Shown: piece after piece, positions 34,770 through 45,200 of the stretch
How positions within the stretch are numbered: position 1 is the stretch's first letter
How the letters are laid out: the number at the start of each line of letters is the position of its first letter
Source: Gemmobacter aquarius
GTDB taxonomy: Bacteria; Pseudomonadota; Alphaproteobacteria; Rhodobacterales; Rhodobacteraceae
Reading direction: 5' to 3'
DNA: 64,000 nucleotides
NCBI RefSeq assembly: GCF_003060865.1
Contig: NZ_CP028920.1
Location: forward strand, 62,001 to 126,000
Made by a program: the position numbers and the translations under genes
The notes under the pieces: model-generated
The model's input: only the letters and a program-made list of their open reading frames with translations
Told to the model about the DNA's origin: nothing
Database searches by the model: none

Positions 34770-37522
34770 GCCGAGAGCGCCTCATTCATCTCGGTCATCA
34801 CGGCCTCCATGCCTTCGCCAAACAGCGCATACATCTGCCCCATTCCGCCCTTGCCGTCAAAGGGCGCCATGTCCAGATCATCACGCTCGATGATGAAAGA
34901 CGTGGCCAGGTGGTCGCGGATCATGTGCAGCCAGTCCATCTGATCCTTGGTGAATTTCTCGCCCGCGCCCGAATGGCGTTTCAGGATCCAGTTCTGGAAG
35001 TTGCGGCGCACGCGGTCGGAATGGCGGGTCAGCGTGGGATCAAGCCCGGTGACGCGGCGGATCAGCGCGACAAGGGCTGTCAGATCGCCTGCGGGCGTGT
35101 CGCCCTTATACCCGTCCAGATGCGCATAGGCACGCCAGACGGTCAGGGGGGCAAGGCGGGGTTGGTCGGTGGTCAGCCTGTGCAGCACGTCCTTGACCAT
35201 GGCAAAAGTCACCTGCGACCGCCGTGCAGGGGTGTTGAAATAGATGGTCAGGGCGGCAACCTTATCGCGGTTGTCATTCAGGTAGGCTGCGAAATCGCTG
35301 GTGATCTGCTTGGCGTTTTCGGTGACATCGCCCGCCCATTCGGCACGCAGCAGTTTGTCTTTGCTATCATGGTCGATGGTCTGTTCATGGTCGCGGCGGA
35401 TGGTGTCGATCAGGTTGATCAGCGGGCCGGTGAACAGGTTGGCGGCGTGCTTGATCCGCGCCTCACGCGCGGTGTTCATGGCGGCGTCATCCGGCTCGGG
35501 GTGGCCTGCGGCCTTGGCGTCCGCCTCGACCTTGTCGGCATCTATCGCGTCGAACAGATCACGGATGATGCCCGCCAAGGGGCGGCCCGCCAATTCCGCG
35601 ATCTGCGCCTGATCGGTGGCGTCCAGTTTGGTATCCAGCCGCGACAGGCGCGAGGCAAGCGAGCTGACAGTTTCCTCGGACCGGTCGCCCATCATCAGAC
35701 CGTAAGCAAGGTCTTTGAACGAGATCGACGGCTTGCTGTCCAAAGGCTGGCTGGCGGTCTTCAGCGATTTGGTCACGCCCACAGCATCAATGATGACATA
35801 ATGGGTTTTCGCCAGCGCCGAGGGGCTGACCTTTTTCAGCGCGTCGGCATCGACCACTCGGGTGCCGCGCCCCTTCATCTGTTCGAAATAGTTTCTCGAC
35901 TTCACGTCGCGCATGAAGATCAGACATTCCAGGGGTTTGACGTCGGTTCCGGTGGCGATCATGTCCACGGTGACGGCGATGCGCGGGTAATATTCGTTGC
36001 GAAAGGCGGAAAGGGTGGATTTCGGGTTCTTGGCCCCGTTGGTGATCTTGCGGCAGAAATCGTTGCGCTCGCCAAATTCAGTGCGGACCATCTGGATGAT
36101 GTCATCGGCGTGGCTGTCGGTTTTGGCAAAGATCAGGGTTTTCGGCAGTTCCTTGCGGCCGGGGAAGATGGCTGGCCACTGGTCTCGGAAGGTCTGGATC
36201 ACGGTGCGGATCTGGTCGGGGGCCACGATGGAACGGTCAAGCTGGGTCGCAGCATAGGCGGCCTCGTCTTCCTGCGTTTCCCAACGACGCGCACGGGTCT
36301 GGCGTTCGCGTTTTTCAATCAGTTGCTGGGCCTGCAGTTTGCCGCCCGCCTGACTGATTTCGGTTTCGATCAGGAAGACCTCGTTGCCGACGTTGACCTT
36401 GTCGGCGATGGCGTTTTCATGGGTGTATTCGCTGACGACATTTTGTTGGAAAAACCCGTAGGTGCGGGCGTCGGGCGTGGCGGTCAGGCCGATCAGAAAG
36501 GCGTCGAAATATTCGATCACCTGACGCCAGAGGTTGTAGATAGAGCGGTGGCATTCATCGATGACCACCACATCAAAGGTCTCGGGCGGCAGTTTCGGGT
36601 TATAGACCACCGGAAGGGGTTCACGGCGGCGCCATTGCTGATCTTCGGGGTGTTGGTCTTCGGCAGCCTCATCCAGCGGCTCGCCCTTCAGTGTGGCATA
36701 CATGCGCTGGATGGTGGAAATCACGACCTGAGTATCGCCTGCCATCGACGGGGAGGTGAGGCGCTGGACGTTATACAGTTCGGTGAATTTGCGGTTATCG
36801 TCGTTCGGCAGATAGGCCATGAACTCGCCCTCGGCCTGTTCGCCAAGGTTCTTGGTATCGACCAGAAACAGGATGCGGCGCGCGCCAGCGTGTTTCAGAA
36901 GACGGTAGATCTGGGTGATGGCAGTGAATGTCTTTCCCGAGCCGGTGGCCATCTGGACCAGAGCGCGGGGTTTGCCCAGTTGGAGCGAGGCCTCCAGCTT
37001 GGTGATCGCCTTGATTTGACAGTCGCGCAGGTTATCGGTGTTCAGGTCCGGCAGCTGCTGCAACCCGGCGCGCAAGGACAACGGATCATTGCGCCAGGCC
37101 TTGAGGGTATCGGGGCGATGAAAGGTGAACACCTCACGCGAGCGGGGGCTGGGATCGCGACCATCGGTAAAGCGGGTAACGACGGCAGTGCTTTCGTAAA
37201 GGAACGGCAGCGGCTCGGCGTTCGACACCCATTTCAGCTTTGCGCTGGCATAGCCTGATGATTGCTCTTCAACTGTGGTCAGGCGTTCGCCCCAGCTGTC
37301 CGGCTTTGCTTCCACCACGCCAACGGCACGTCCATCGACGAAAAGCACATAGTCGGCAGGCCCGGTATCGGTTGGATATTCCCGAACAGCGACACCAAGG
37401 GCCGCATTCGGGTTCAGCGATGACTTGTCCTGCACCAGCCAACCCGCAGCCAACAGCCGCTTGTCGATCTGATCGCGGGCGATCTGTTCGGGGTTCTGGT
37501 TGACGGGTTCTAACACTGGCAC
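34766..37522 (-). CDS. hsdR: type I restriction endonuclease subunit HsdR
   Basis: The 918-residue motor and nuclease subunit starts at GTG 37522. The N-terminal nuclease core shows DYVLFVDGRAVGVVEAKP (D and ExK). Helicase motifs follow: MATGSGKTF, VVIDECHRSIYNLW, LTATPDARTYG and MKGRGTRV. The C-terminal ~300 residues include the EcoEI-type domain that binds the methylase complex. First gene of the operon; about 210 bases upstream separate it from the OLD-type gene. Confidence 0.94.
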   Translation of the reverse strand: MPVLEPVNQNPEQIARDQIDKRLLAAGWLVQDKSSLNPNAALGVAVREYPTDTGPADYVLFVDGRAVGVVEAKPDSWGERLTTVEEQSSGYASAKLKWVSNAEPLPFLYESTAVVTRFTDGRDPSPRSREVFTFHRPDTLKAWRNDPLSLRAGLQQLPDLNTDNLRDCQIKAITKLEASLQLGKPRALVQMATGSGKTFTAITQIYRLLKHAGARRILFLVDTKNLGEQAEGEFMAYLPNDDNRKFTELYNVQRLTSPSMAGDTQVVISTIQRMYATLKGEPLDEAAEDQHPEDQQWRRREPLPVVYNPKLPPETFDVVVIDECHRSIYNLWRQVIEYFDAFLIGLTATPDARTYGFFQQNVVSEYTHENAIADKVNVGNEVFLIETEISQAGGKLQAQQLIEKRERQTRARRWETQEDEAAYAATQLDRSIVAPDQIRTVIQTFRDQWPAIFPGRKELPKTLIFAKTDSHADDIIQMVRTEFGERNDFCRKITNGAKNPKSTLSAFRNEYYPRIAVTVDMIATGTDVKPLECLIFMRDVKSRNYFEQMKGRGTRVVDADALKKVSPSALAKTHYVIIDAVGVTKSLKTASQPLDSKPSISFKDLAYGLMMGDRSEETVSSLASRLSRLDTKLDATDQAQIAELAGRPLAGIIRDLFDAIDADKVEADAKAAGHPEPDDAAMNTAREARIKHAANLFTGPLINLIDTIRRDHEQTIDHDSKDKLLRAEWAGDVTENAKQITSDFAAYLNDNRDKVAALTIYFNTPARRSQVTFAMVKDVLHRLTTDQPRLAPLTVWRAYAHLDGYKGDTPAGDLTALVALIRRVTGLDPTLTRHSDRVRRNFQNWILKRHSGAGEKFTKDQMDWLHMIRDHLATSFIIERDDLDMAPFDGKGGMGQMYALFGEGMEAVMTEMNEALSA

Positions 37523-37734
37523 ACAAAGTTGTTTGTTTTCACAACCATGATGGTGTGTGGCCTGTTTTTCAATCCCTTAAGCCTGACGTGTTGAACTCAG
37601 TGACTGGAAACGTTTAGCCTTTTGGGGATGGAGACAAGGCGCAGAACAATTTTCAAGCCCTAGTGTTCTCCATCTGATGAGAGGGTCCCATGCACCACAG
37701 GCTTGGTCTGGTCACGTCAAGCAGCTATTTGGAC

Positions 37735-39705
37735 TTACCTACGCAACAGCCCGTTCAAATGCTTGAACGCTGCCTCGAACCGGTCTTTTGTTTCGTCCGA
37801 CACCTTCGGCCAAAGAGTGGATAGCTGCTCGGTGAAAAAGCGTGCGGGCCTGTAGTGGCCGAATGAACCAGACTTCATCGGGTTTTCGGCTAGCCAAGCG
37901 TCAATCGCCCGAAGCGTGCGCGGCACATTCTGGTTGAGCTTTGAAGGCGTGATTCTTGACGCAAGCTGTTTGCCGTATTCGCCGTTGACAAGTTCGAGAT
38001 AGAAGGATCGGTCGAACATGTCCTCTACATCGGCTTCAGCAGTGCCGGTGAAGTCCGCGTACGTCGACACCTGCTTCTTGTTGAGCAGATTCTTCTTGTA
38101 TAGGTCTTCGATGAGTTGCTTATCGCTGTTTTGAATATCCAGCAGCGTTGCAACGTTGATCCCCTTTTGCGAGCCGAGGAGCGCCACGAACGTTGGCACT
38201 TTTCCGCTGCCGCCGACGGGAGTGATGGTCCACTGTTCCGACAACCCCTCGCGGCCCTCGCGCTCCATTTGGGCCGACATCGCCCTGAGATAGAGCATAT
38301 CCGCAACACCCTCGACAATAAGTGAGTTCGGACCGATGAAAAGGGTCTGCTGGATTTCGTAGCCGAGCGCGCCCTGCAAAGGGAATAAGCTATCGTCGGT
38401 GGCGTCGAACACGTTCGCCAGCACTTTCGTGCCGTCTTCTTCCTTGGGAAGAGCCTCGAGGGCATCAATGCCCAAATCCTGCACGATGCGAACCCGCTCG
38501 AACTTAGTCGGGTCGATCATGAACGGTGAGTGTGTGGTATATAGGAGTTGGTGGCCCGACAGCTCGCTGTCGAAATAGCGTAACAAGTCAGCCTGCGCTC
38601 GGCCGTGCAGTGATAGGCCAGGCTCATCGAGCAGTAGGATGACATTCTGCTTCTGGCGTTTTATGTCCTCGTACCAAGCCAAGAACGAGAAGAACCACAC
38701 AAATCCCCGCGACCGATTGCTAAGCGGCGTCGTGGCCCAGTGCACTGAGTCATACACCTCGCCCCAGACGTTGACTCCTTGCTGCATCCCGTCAGGGTCT
38801 CCAGCTTTCGCGTCACGCACATCGAAGCGCATCTGTATGTGCTTGTTTTGAGACCAGTACTTGACGATACGCTGGGTTAGGTGGTTCCCAGCACCTTGCA
38901 GCTTGTTCTTCAGTTCCACCGTGTTGTTGGTGGCCACGAGTTTGCGGTGGTCGAGGCGCGCGAGGTTGATGAGGCCTATGAGCGGGTAGTCCGAGTCGAG
39001 GAGCTGGTCGCTGTCTTCGCGCGCAATGAGGGCGTTGAGGTTGGCCTGCCCTTCCATCTGGTAATACTCATCGAAGTAGAGAAACTTGGGCACGCGGGGC
39101 CAGATCAGGTTGTGATAGATGTAAGAGCGAACATTGCCACTCTTGGTGACCTTATCGACCAGAGATTTAAGCGCCATGACAGCTTCGGTAGCTTCTGCAA
39201 CATTGATGGTATCAGCAAATGCCTGCCAGCCTGAAGCTTCGAGCAGCTTGGTCTTTAGGTCATCAGGCAACGCTGAGTTGTCAGCGAGGTGCTTCCTTGC
39301 AGCAGCCTCATCGCATGTCAGGAAACCCTTGCTGCTATTGTTGCCATAGTAGCATTCACGGGTAAATGTTGGGCCGGTGAATGCCTTTGGTCCGAAGACT
39401 TCTGATATAGCGTCGAAGTCATCCTGTTCGAGTTCGTAAGTGCAATTGACAACTACAGCCTTCTCGCGCTCGCCACTTTCGACCGCGTGCAAGTAGTCCT
39501 CGACCTCGCGCTTGGGGTAGTCGTAAGTCTCGTCGAAAACCGCGTCCTTGGGTCGAATAGGGTTGGTGCGATAAAGAGCAGTCAGAACAGTGGTTTTGCC
39601 TGCCTCGTTCTTGCCGACGAAGCAGGTTGTCTGATCGTCTACCTTTATAGGACCAGTGTCCCAGATGCTGCGGAACTCACGGACCCTGTATTCCTTCAGC
39701 TTCAT
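37735..39705 (-). CDS. OLD-family ATP-dependent nuclease
   Basis: The 656-residue protein has an N-terminal ABC/SMC-like ATPase (Walker A GKNEAGKT at 31-38, Walker B LLLDEPGLSLHG near 357) and a C-terminal TOPRIM part (SLIVEGVADMLYL near 463, then LDIQNSD). This is the OLD arrangement shared by P2 OLD and Gabija GajA. No UvrD-like GajB partner is adjacent, so it is better seen as a stand-alone class 1 OLD enzyme. It sits next to a restriction operon, in keeping with a defence role. Confidence 0.85.
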   Translation of the reverse strand: MKLKEYRVREFRSIWDTGPIKVDDQTTCFVGKNEAGKTTVLTALYRTNPIRPKDAVFDETYDYPKREVEDYLHAVESGEREKAVVVNCTYELEQDDFDAISEVFGPKAFTGPTFTRECYYGNNSSKGFLTCDEAAARKHLADNSALPDDLKTKLLEASGWQAFADTINVAEATEAVMALKSLVDKVTKSGNVRSYIYHNLIWPRVPKFLYFDEYYQMEGQANLNALIAREDSDQLLDSDYPLIGLINLARLDHRKLVATNNTVELKNKLQGAGNHLTQRIVKYWSQNKHIQMRFDVRDAKAGDPDGMQQGVNVWGEVYDSVHWATTPLSNRSRGFVWFFSFLAWYEDIKRQKQNVILLLDEPGLSLHGRAQADLLRYFDSELSGHQLLYTTHSPFMIDPTKFERVRIVQDLGIDALEALPKEEDGTKVLANVFDATDDSLFPLQGALGYEIQQTLFIGPNSLIVEGVADMLYLRAMSAQMEREGREGLSEQWTITPVGGSGKVPTFVALLGSQKGINVATLLDIQNSDKQLIEDLYKKNLLNKKQVSTYADFTGTAEADVEDMFDRSFYLELVNGEYGKQLASRITPSKLNQNVPRTLRAIDAWLAENPMKSGSFGHYRPARFFTEQLSTLWPKVSDETKDRFEAAFKHLNGLLRR

Positions 39706-39880
39706 CGCAAATCACCCCGTTATGTTCGCCCCCAACGTTACCAAAACAATCTATGAGTGAACAGGTATCGAACGGCAAGTCTCGCCCCGCGATGCATTAG
39801 TGGCCGCTTTGAAGAAGGAGCACGCAATATTTGGTAGCACCAGCAGACCGCTCTAGACCGAAAACGAGATCTGAGGGGGC

Positions 39881-40816
39881 TCACGCCCCCTTCTCGAACT
39901 TCAGAACCGGGATGCCGAGCTTCTTGGCCTTGTCGGCGAGGTTTTCCTGGATGCCATTGCCCGGGAAGACGAGAACGCCCACAGGCAGCACTTCCAGCAT
40001 GGCATCGTTGCGCTTGAAGGGTGCGGCCTTGGCGTGCTTGGTCCAGTCTGGTTTGAAGGCAACCTGCGTGACCTTGCGGGCTTCAGCCCATTTGGCGGCG
40101 ATGAGTTCAGCACCCTTGGGGCTGCCACCGTGGAGAAGGATCATGTCGGGATATTTGGTTTGGACCTGATCCAGCTTGCCCCAGATCAGGCGGTGATCGT
40201 TGAAGTCGGTCCCGCCGGTGAGTGCGATCTTGGTGCCTTGGGGCAGCATCACTTCGGTTTCCGAGCGGCGTTTGGCGGAGAGGAAATCGCGGCTGTCGAT
40301 CAGCGCTGCGGTCAAGTGCTTGTGGTTCACCATCGAGCCAGAGCGGGGCCGCCAGGTGGAGCCGGTGTGCAGCTCAAACGCCTCGGCGCTGCGGTCGCGG
40401 AAGGCTTCCAGACAATGCCGCCTTTCGACCAGGCTGGTGCCTTCGGCCGTCAGGCGCTCAAGTTCGGTCGATTTCACCTCAGAGCCGTCCTGTTCACGCT
40501 GCAGGCGGTGTTGCGCCACTTCATTGCCGTCGAGCAGGCGCTCGGTGCGGGCGGCGGCGCGGTGGAAGAGGTTGACCTGGCCCCAGAGCAATTCTTCGAG
40601 GTCGGGTTCCATGCGGGTGTCGCCAAGGGTTGCGACGAGGGCATCGAAGATATCGCTGACCGCGTCGATGAGGCGCTCGGGTTCCGGCATCGGGCGCAGA
40701 TCGACCTCGTCCTGAAAGGCACGGGTGCCGTAGAGCTGAAGCTCCTGAAGCGCCCAGGCGGTCTGGGAAAGGGCGGGGCTGCGGTCGAAATCCTCGCTCT
40801 GGAATTGGGTCGTCAT
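39881..40816 (-). CDS. DUF2493 (SLOG-like) protein
   Basis: The 311-residue protein has a helical N-terminal half and the DUF2493 domain at the C-terminus: KIALTGGTDFNDHRLI, ILLHGGSPKGAELIAAKWA and VFPGNGIQENLADKAKKLGIPV. The Rossmann-like fold is related to SLOG nucleotide-ligand sensors. It is a common gene on alphaproteobacterial plasmids. GGAGG lies nine bases before the ATG. Ligand unknown. Confidence 0.85.
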   Translation of the reverse strand: MTTQFQSEDFDRSPALSQTAWALQELQLYGTRAFQDEVDLRPMPEPERLIDAVSDIFDALVATLGDTRMEPDLEELLWGQVNLFHRAAARTERLLDGNEVAQHRLQREQDGSEVKSTELERLTAEGTSLVERRHCLEAFRDRSAEAFELHTGSTWRPRSGSMVNHKHLTAALIDSRDFLSAKRRSETEVMLPQGTKIALTGGTDFNDHRLIWGKLDQVQTKYPDMILLHGGSPKGAELIAAKWAEARKVTQVAFKPDWTKHAKAAPFKRNDAMLEVLPVGVLVFPGNGIQENLADKAKKLGIPVLKFEKGA

Positions 40817-40887
40817 GGTCTTTTGCCTCCGGCTGCTCGGGCCCGCGCGACATCCCGCGCGGCCTTCATGGGCTGCGGAAGCCGTGG

Positions 40888-41033
40888 AAGGGGACGCCCC
40901 TTCACCCCCTCTTTGGGGCCGGAACGCATGTGGAGGAGGACGGGGGGCGGCTGATTTGCCTCGCGATGCAAAGGCGGGGCGAGCCCCGCCGGCGGAAATC
41001 AGTTGCCCCCCGTCCTTGAAGGGGCGGCCCCTT
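40888..41033. repeat. nested inverted repeats upstream of the DUF2493 gene
   Basis: A large stem pairs GGACGGGGGGC..CTGATTT (40938-40957) with AAATCAG..GCCCCCCGTCC (40996-41015). Inside is a perfect GGCGGGGC/GCCCCGCC hairpin (40973-40990). Outside lie AAGGGG/CCCCTT (40888-40902) and AAGGGGC/GCCCCTT (41019-41033). No coding frame is convincing in 40817-41178. It may be a structured leader or single-strand initiation site rather than a simple terminator. Confidence 0.6.
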
Positions 41034-41178
41034 TGACGGCCGCCTGCCCATCTCTTGAAGGACGTGCGGATGCCTGCGCGGGTTTGACAGCCGGGGGTTG
41101 GGCAAAAACGCGGCCCTGTTCCTCAAGCGATGCTTGACCCCCTGCCCCGCTCCCTGACTGCCTTTGCGCTTTGAGAGT

Positions 41179-42210
41179 TCAGATCGTCAGCAGATGCTGA
41201 TCCTTGGGGTCGATCTGCTCTGCCAGATGCTGGCGCAGCGCGTCAGCGCCGTGGGCGCGAAGATCGTCGTTGAAATCCCCGAGCTGCGGCTCGAGCACCC
41301 TTACGGCAATCCCGGCCTCGGTTGCTCTGGCGGTCAACCTTTCCGCCGCACGCTGCCCCGCCGGATCGCGGTCGATGGCGATGTAGAGGCGCTGCAATCC
41401 CACCGGCAACAGGACGGCTCCGAGGTGACCCGACGAGAGTGCCGCCCAGACGGGCAAAGAAGGTGCCGCCTCGCGGACGGAAAGCATGGTCTCGAGGCCC
41501 TCCCCCAGCACGAGGGTTTGATCTGCTGGTGCGATCCTGACGGCATTGCCGAGGAGGTGACCCATAGCCCGACGCGGTGTGTCGACAGCCGCCTTGTCCT
41601 GTCCGTTGCTGCTGAGCCAAGTGCGATGCACGCCCTGCAAGGCCCCTGCTCCATCGGTGACCGCGGCGATCAACGCTGGTCTGGGAACAGGTTTGGTTTG
41701 ACCTTCATCCCGATGCCAGCACTTCGGGTGGAAGCGCAGGCTTGAACTCTGCAACGCTTGGGTGATGCCCCGGGCGCGCAAGTAGGCTTCTGCCAGAGTG
41801 CCTGCCAATGGCAGCGAGGCCGCAAACAAGCGCGCCGCTGCTGCTGGCGTACCCGAGGGGGATTTTCGGCTGCGCGGGAAATTGGCATCCGGGAGAACCG
41901 GCTGCGGACGGCCAAGATGCATCCGTGCCTCGGCCAGAAGATCGGGAAATCGGGTGATCCCCGTGCGTTCGCGGATGATGTCGAGGAGATCGCCGAATTC
42001 CGACGTGGCTGAATCGGTCCATTTGCCCCGAGCTCCCGGCCCCGAGGTGGGACCGGTCAGCCTGACGAACAGCGAGCGGCCCGGATTGTTTTGCAGATCA
42101 CCGACCATCCAATAGGAGCCTTCCCGCCTGCCGGCGGGAAGATAATGGCGGCAAACGCTTTCGGCATTTTGCGAGAGGTCTCGCAGTATCTCTTCTGTTT
42201 CCAATGACAT
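41179..42210 (-). CDS. Toprim-domain primase-like protein
   Basis: The 343-residue protein from ATG 42210 (MSLETEEILRDL) has an N-terminal segment typical of plasmid primase-helicase-like proteins (SYWMVGDLQNNPGRSLFVRL) and a C-terminal Toprim domain with LVLGEGLETMLSV and LYIAIDRDPAGQRAAERL, giving the E and DxD residues. A zinc finger is not obvious. It probably helps priming or strand conversion in plasmid transfer. Possible TTG/GTG starts up to 42228 overlap the preceding gene. Confidence 0.8.
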   Translation of the reverse strand: MSLETEEILRDLSQNAESVCRHYLPAGRREGSYWMVGDLQNNPGRSLFVRLTGPTSGPGARGKWTDSATSEFGDLLDIIRERTGITRFPDLLAEARMHLGRPQPVLPDANFPRSRKSPSGTPAAAARLFAASLPLAGTLAEAYLRARGITQALQSSSLRFHPKCWHRDEGQTKPVPRPALIAAVTDGAGALQGVHRTWLSSNGQDKAAVDTPRRAMGHLLGNAVRIAPADQTLVLGEGLETMLSVREAAPSLPVWAALSSGHLGAVLLPVGLQRLYIAIDRDPAGQRAAERLTARATEAGIAVRVLEPQLGDFNDDLRAHGADALRQHLAEQIDPKDQHLLTI

Positions 42211-42221
42211 GGCACACACGA

Positions 42222-45200
42222 TTAACAACCTTTGCGTGCATGTAGACCCTGGATGGGGAAACGTGCAAGCAGCTGATCGAGCACTTTCACACCGCCGGAA
42301 TCGGTCGGACAGAAGAGGCGCAGCTTCCAGGCGATGATTTCCGAGAAAAAGCCATCGGCCTTGAGCCGGTCCTTCTGCGCTTCCGTGAACCCGGAGAGCT
42401 CGATCCGGTTGACCCCCATGACGCGGGAGCGGTGCAACTCCATCCCTTCGGCCAAGCGCACGACGGTCTTGCCCTCCAGAACGAGCGCATGGACCTGCGC
42501 CGACGTGAGCTTCGGCGCGTCCTCGGCTAGCGTGGTCGCGACCCAGGCCGGCGAGACACGGCGGCCGATGATGCGCTGGCCGTCATCGGTCTGCAGCCGG
42601 TAGACGCGAGTTTCATCCTGCGGAAGCTGCTTCCAGATTGGCAGCAGCAGGCCCGCCACGATGTGGATCGTGGACTCGGAGAACTCGGGAACTTCCGCGA
42701 ATTCATCTGTCCAGGCGGCGATAAAGGCCGCGCGATCAGCCTCCAGCCAATGGGTGTCCTCCATCATCTTGACCGGGAACGTGTGGGTTTCCGTTGGCCG
42801 GATCAGCCGCAGGCGCGGCTCGATGGTGCCGTCGTCCAGCATCAGGCTGGTGGCGGGCACCTGCACGGCGGCACGGCCTGAGCGGCTGTTGACCAGAAGG
42901 CGTGCCTTCGGATCGTCGAGCCAGTCCAGCGCGTCCGCCAGCGAGGTTGGCGTGTTGCGACGCTTTTCTGCGATGGTCAGAAGCTGGGTTTCGGCACCGG
43001 AGCCAGGATGGGTGTAGATCACCCGCGCATCCGTGACGCGGAAGCTCTCAGCGCGCAGGGTTTCGAGTCCGAGGTCGTAGACCCCGGCAGCGATGGCACC
43101 CTCGATCCGCTGATCGAGAATTTCTTCGAAGGCCGCGAAGAGCACAGCCTGCATGTTAATCGTCAGCGCCAGCAAGCGATTGAGGAAGGTCGTGATCGGC
43201 GGCAGGTCATCCTTCAGGCCGTTGTCATCGGTCAGGCTGAGGCCGGTCGCATCCTCGAATGCGCCGAGTGAACAGCCAGCCACATCGCCGCGATAGATGC
43301 GGCGGTAAAGTTGGCGCAGGGCGTCGCGGGCGTAAGGAGACTCGAGGTTGTCCTCAGGCCGGAACAGCCCCTGCCCGCCGGTCTGGCGCTGCCCTCGCGT
43401 GATTGCCCCGAGCGTGTCGAGGCGGCGAGCGATGGTCGAGAGAAACCGCTTCTCCGCCTTCACGTCCGTGGCGACCGGCCGGAAGAGCGGCGGTTGCGCC
43501 TGATTGGTGCGATTGGTGCGCCCGAGACCCTGGATGGCCGCATCGGCTTTCCAACTGGGTTCCAGCAGGTAGTGGACACGCAGCCGCTGGTTCTTGGCAC
43601 CGAGATCGGCGTGATAGCTGCGCCCCGTGCCGCCGGCATCCGAGAAGATCAGGATGGGCTTCTGGTCGTCCATGAAAGCTGCGGTTTCCGCGAGGTTGGC
43701 AGACCCCGCTCGGCTTTCCACGACAAGTCGCGCCGCCGGACCCTCGCCCTTGCGCACGATGCGGCGCGAGCGGCCTGTGATCTCGGCCACGAGGTCGGTG
43801 CCGAAGCGCTGGACGATCTGATCCAGCGCCCCGGGCACGGGCGGGAGTGATGCCAGCTTCTCGATCAGCGCGTCGCGCCTGCGGGTGGCCTCGCGGCATT
43901 CCACTGGTTGGCCGTCACGGACCACGGGTCGCGACGACAGATTGCCCTCGCTGTCGGTGAAGGGCTCGTAGAGCTGCACCGGGAAGGAATGGGCGAGGTA
44001 ATCGAGGACATATTCCCGCGGCGTGATGTCGACGCGGATATCATTCCACTCCTCGGTCGGGATGTCCGAGAGGCGACGCTCCATCAGCGCCTCGCCCGTC
44101 GACACAATCTGAATGACGGCGGAATGCCCTGCAAGCAGATCGGCGTCGATCGAGGCGATCAGGGTGGGGGTTTTCATCGAGGTCAGAAGATGGCCGAAGA
44201 AGCGCTGCTTGGCGGACTCGAAGGCCGAACGCGCGGCGGACTTGGCCTGGCGGTTCAGCGTGCCGCTGGAGCCAGTCGAACTGGCGGGGCCAGTAATGTT
44301 GGCGGCCTCCATCGCGGCGGCGAGATTATTGTGGATGATGGCGAAGGCCCCGGCATAGGCATCATAGATAGCACGCTGCTCCGGAGTGAGGGGATGTTCG
44401 ACCAGTTCATATTCGACGCCGTCGTAAGACAGCGACCGCGCGGTGTAGAGGCCGAGGGCGCGGAGATCTCGGGCCAGCACTTCCATGGCCGCGACTCCGC
44501 CCGCTTCGATGGCCTCGACGAACTCGGCGCGGGTCGCGAAGGGGAAATCTTCCCCGCCCCAAAGGCCGAGCCGCTGCGCATAGGCGAGGTTGTGAACTGA
44601 GGTCGCCCCGGTGGCCGAGACATAGACCACCCGCGCATTCGGCAGCTTGTGCTGCAGGCGCAAGCCTGCCCTGCCCTGCTGCGAGGCCTCAGTGTCGCCA
44701 CGCTCGCCTTTCGAGCCGGCGGCATTGGCCATCGCGTGGCTTTCATCGAAGATGATGACACCATCGAAGTCGACCCCGAGCCAGTCCGCGATCTGGTCGA
44801 CGCGGGATTTCTTGGCCCCGCGTTCTTCTGAGCGAAGTGTGGCGTAGGTGGTGAAGAGGATGCCCTCGGTGAGGGGGATGTCGCGCCCTTGGGCGAAGCG
44901 CGACAGAGGCGTGACAAGCAGCCGCTCTTGCCCGAGAGCCGACCAGTCCCGCTGCGCATCCTCGAGAAGCTTGTCGCTCTTCGAAATCCAGAGCGCCTTG
45001 CGGCGGCCTTGGCACCAGTTGTCGAGCAAGATCCCGGCCGACTGGCGGCCTTTGCCCGCCCCTGTGCCATCGCCAAGGAAGAACCCGCGACGGAAACGGA
45101 TGGCGTCAGGGGCATCATCGGGCGCGGCCGAGACCATGTCGCCGGTTTCATCGACAGTCCACGACCCCGCGAGACAGGCGCCATGCGCTTCACCAGCATA

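Noticed and set aside
34712..37258. 848-codon frame antisense to hsdR
   Set aside because: High-GC antisense shadow; hsdR on the other strand has all motifs.
37735..39705. Gabija system (GajA)
   Set aside because: The OLD-type ATPase/TOPRIM fits, but no UvrD-like GajB gene is adjacent.
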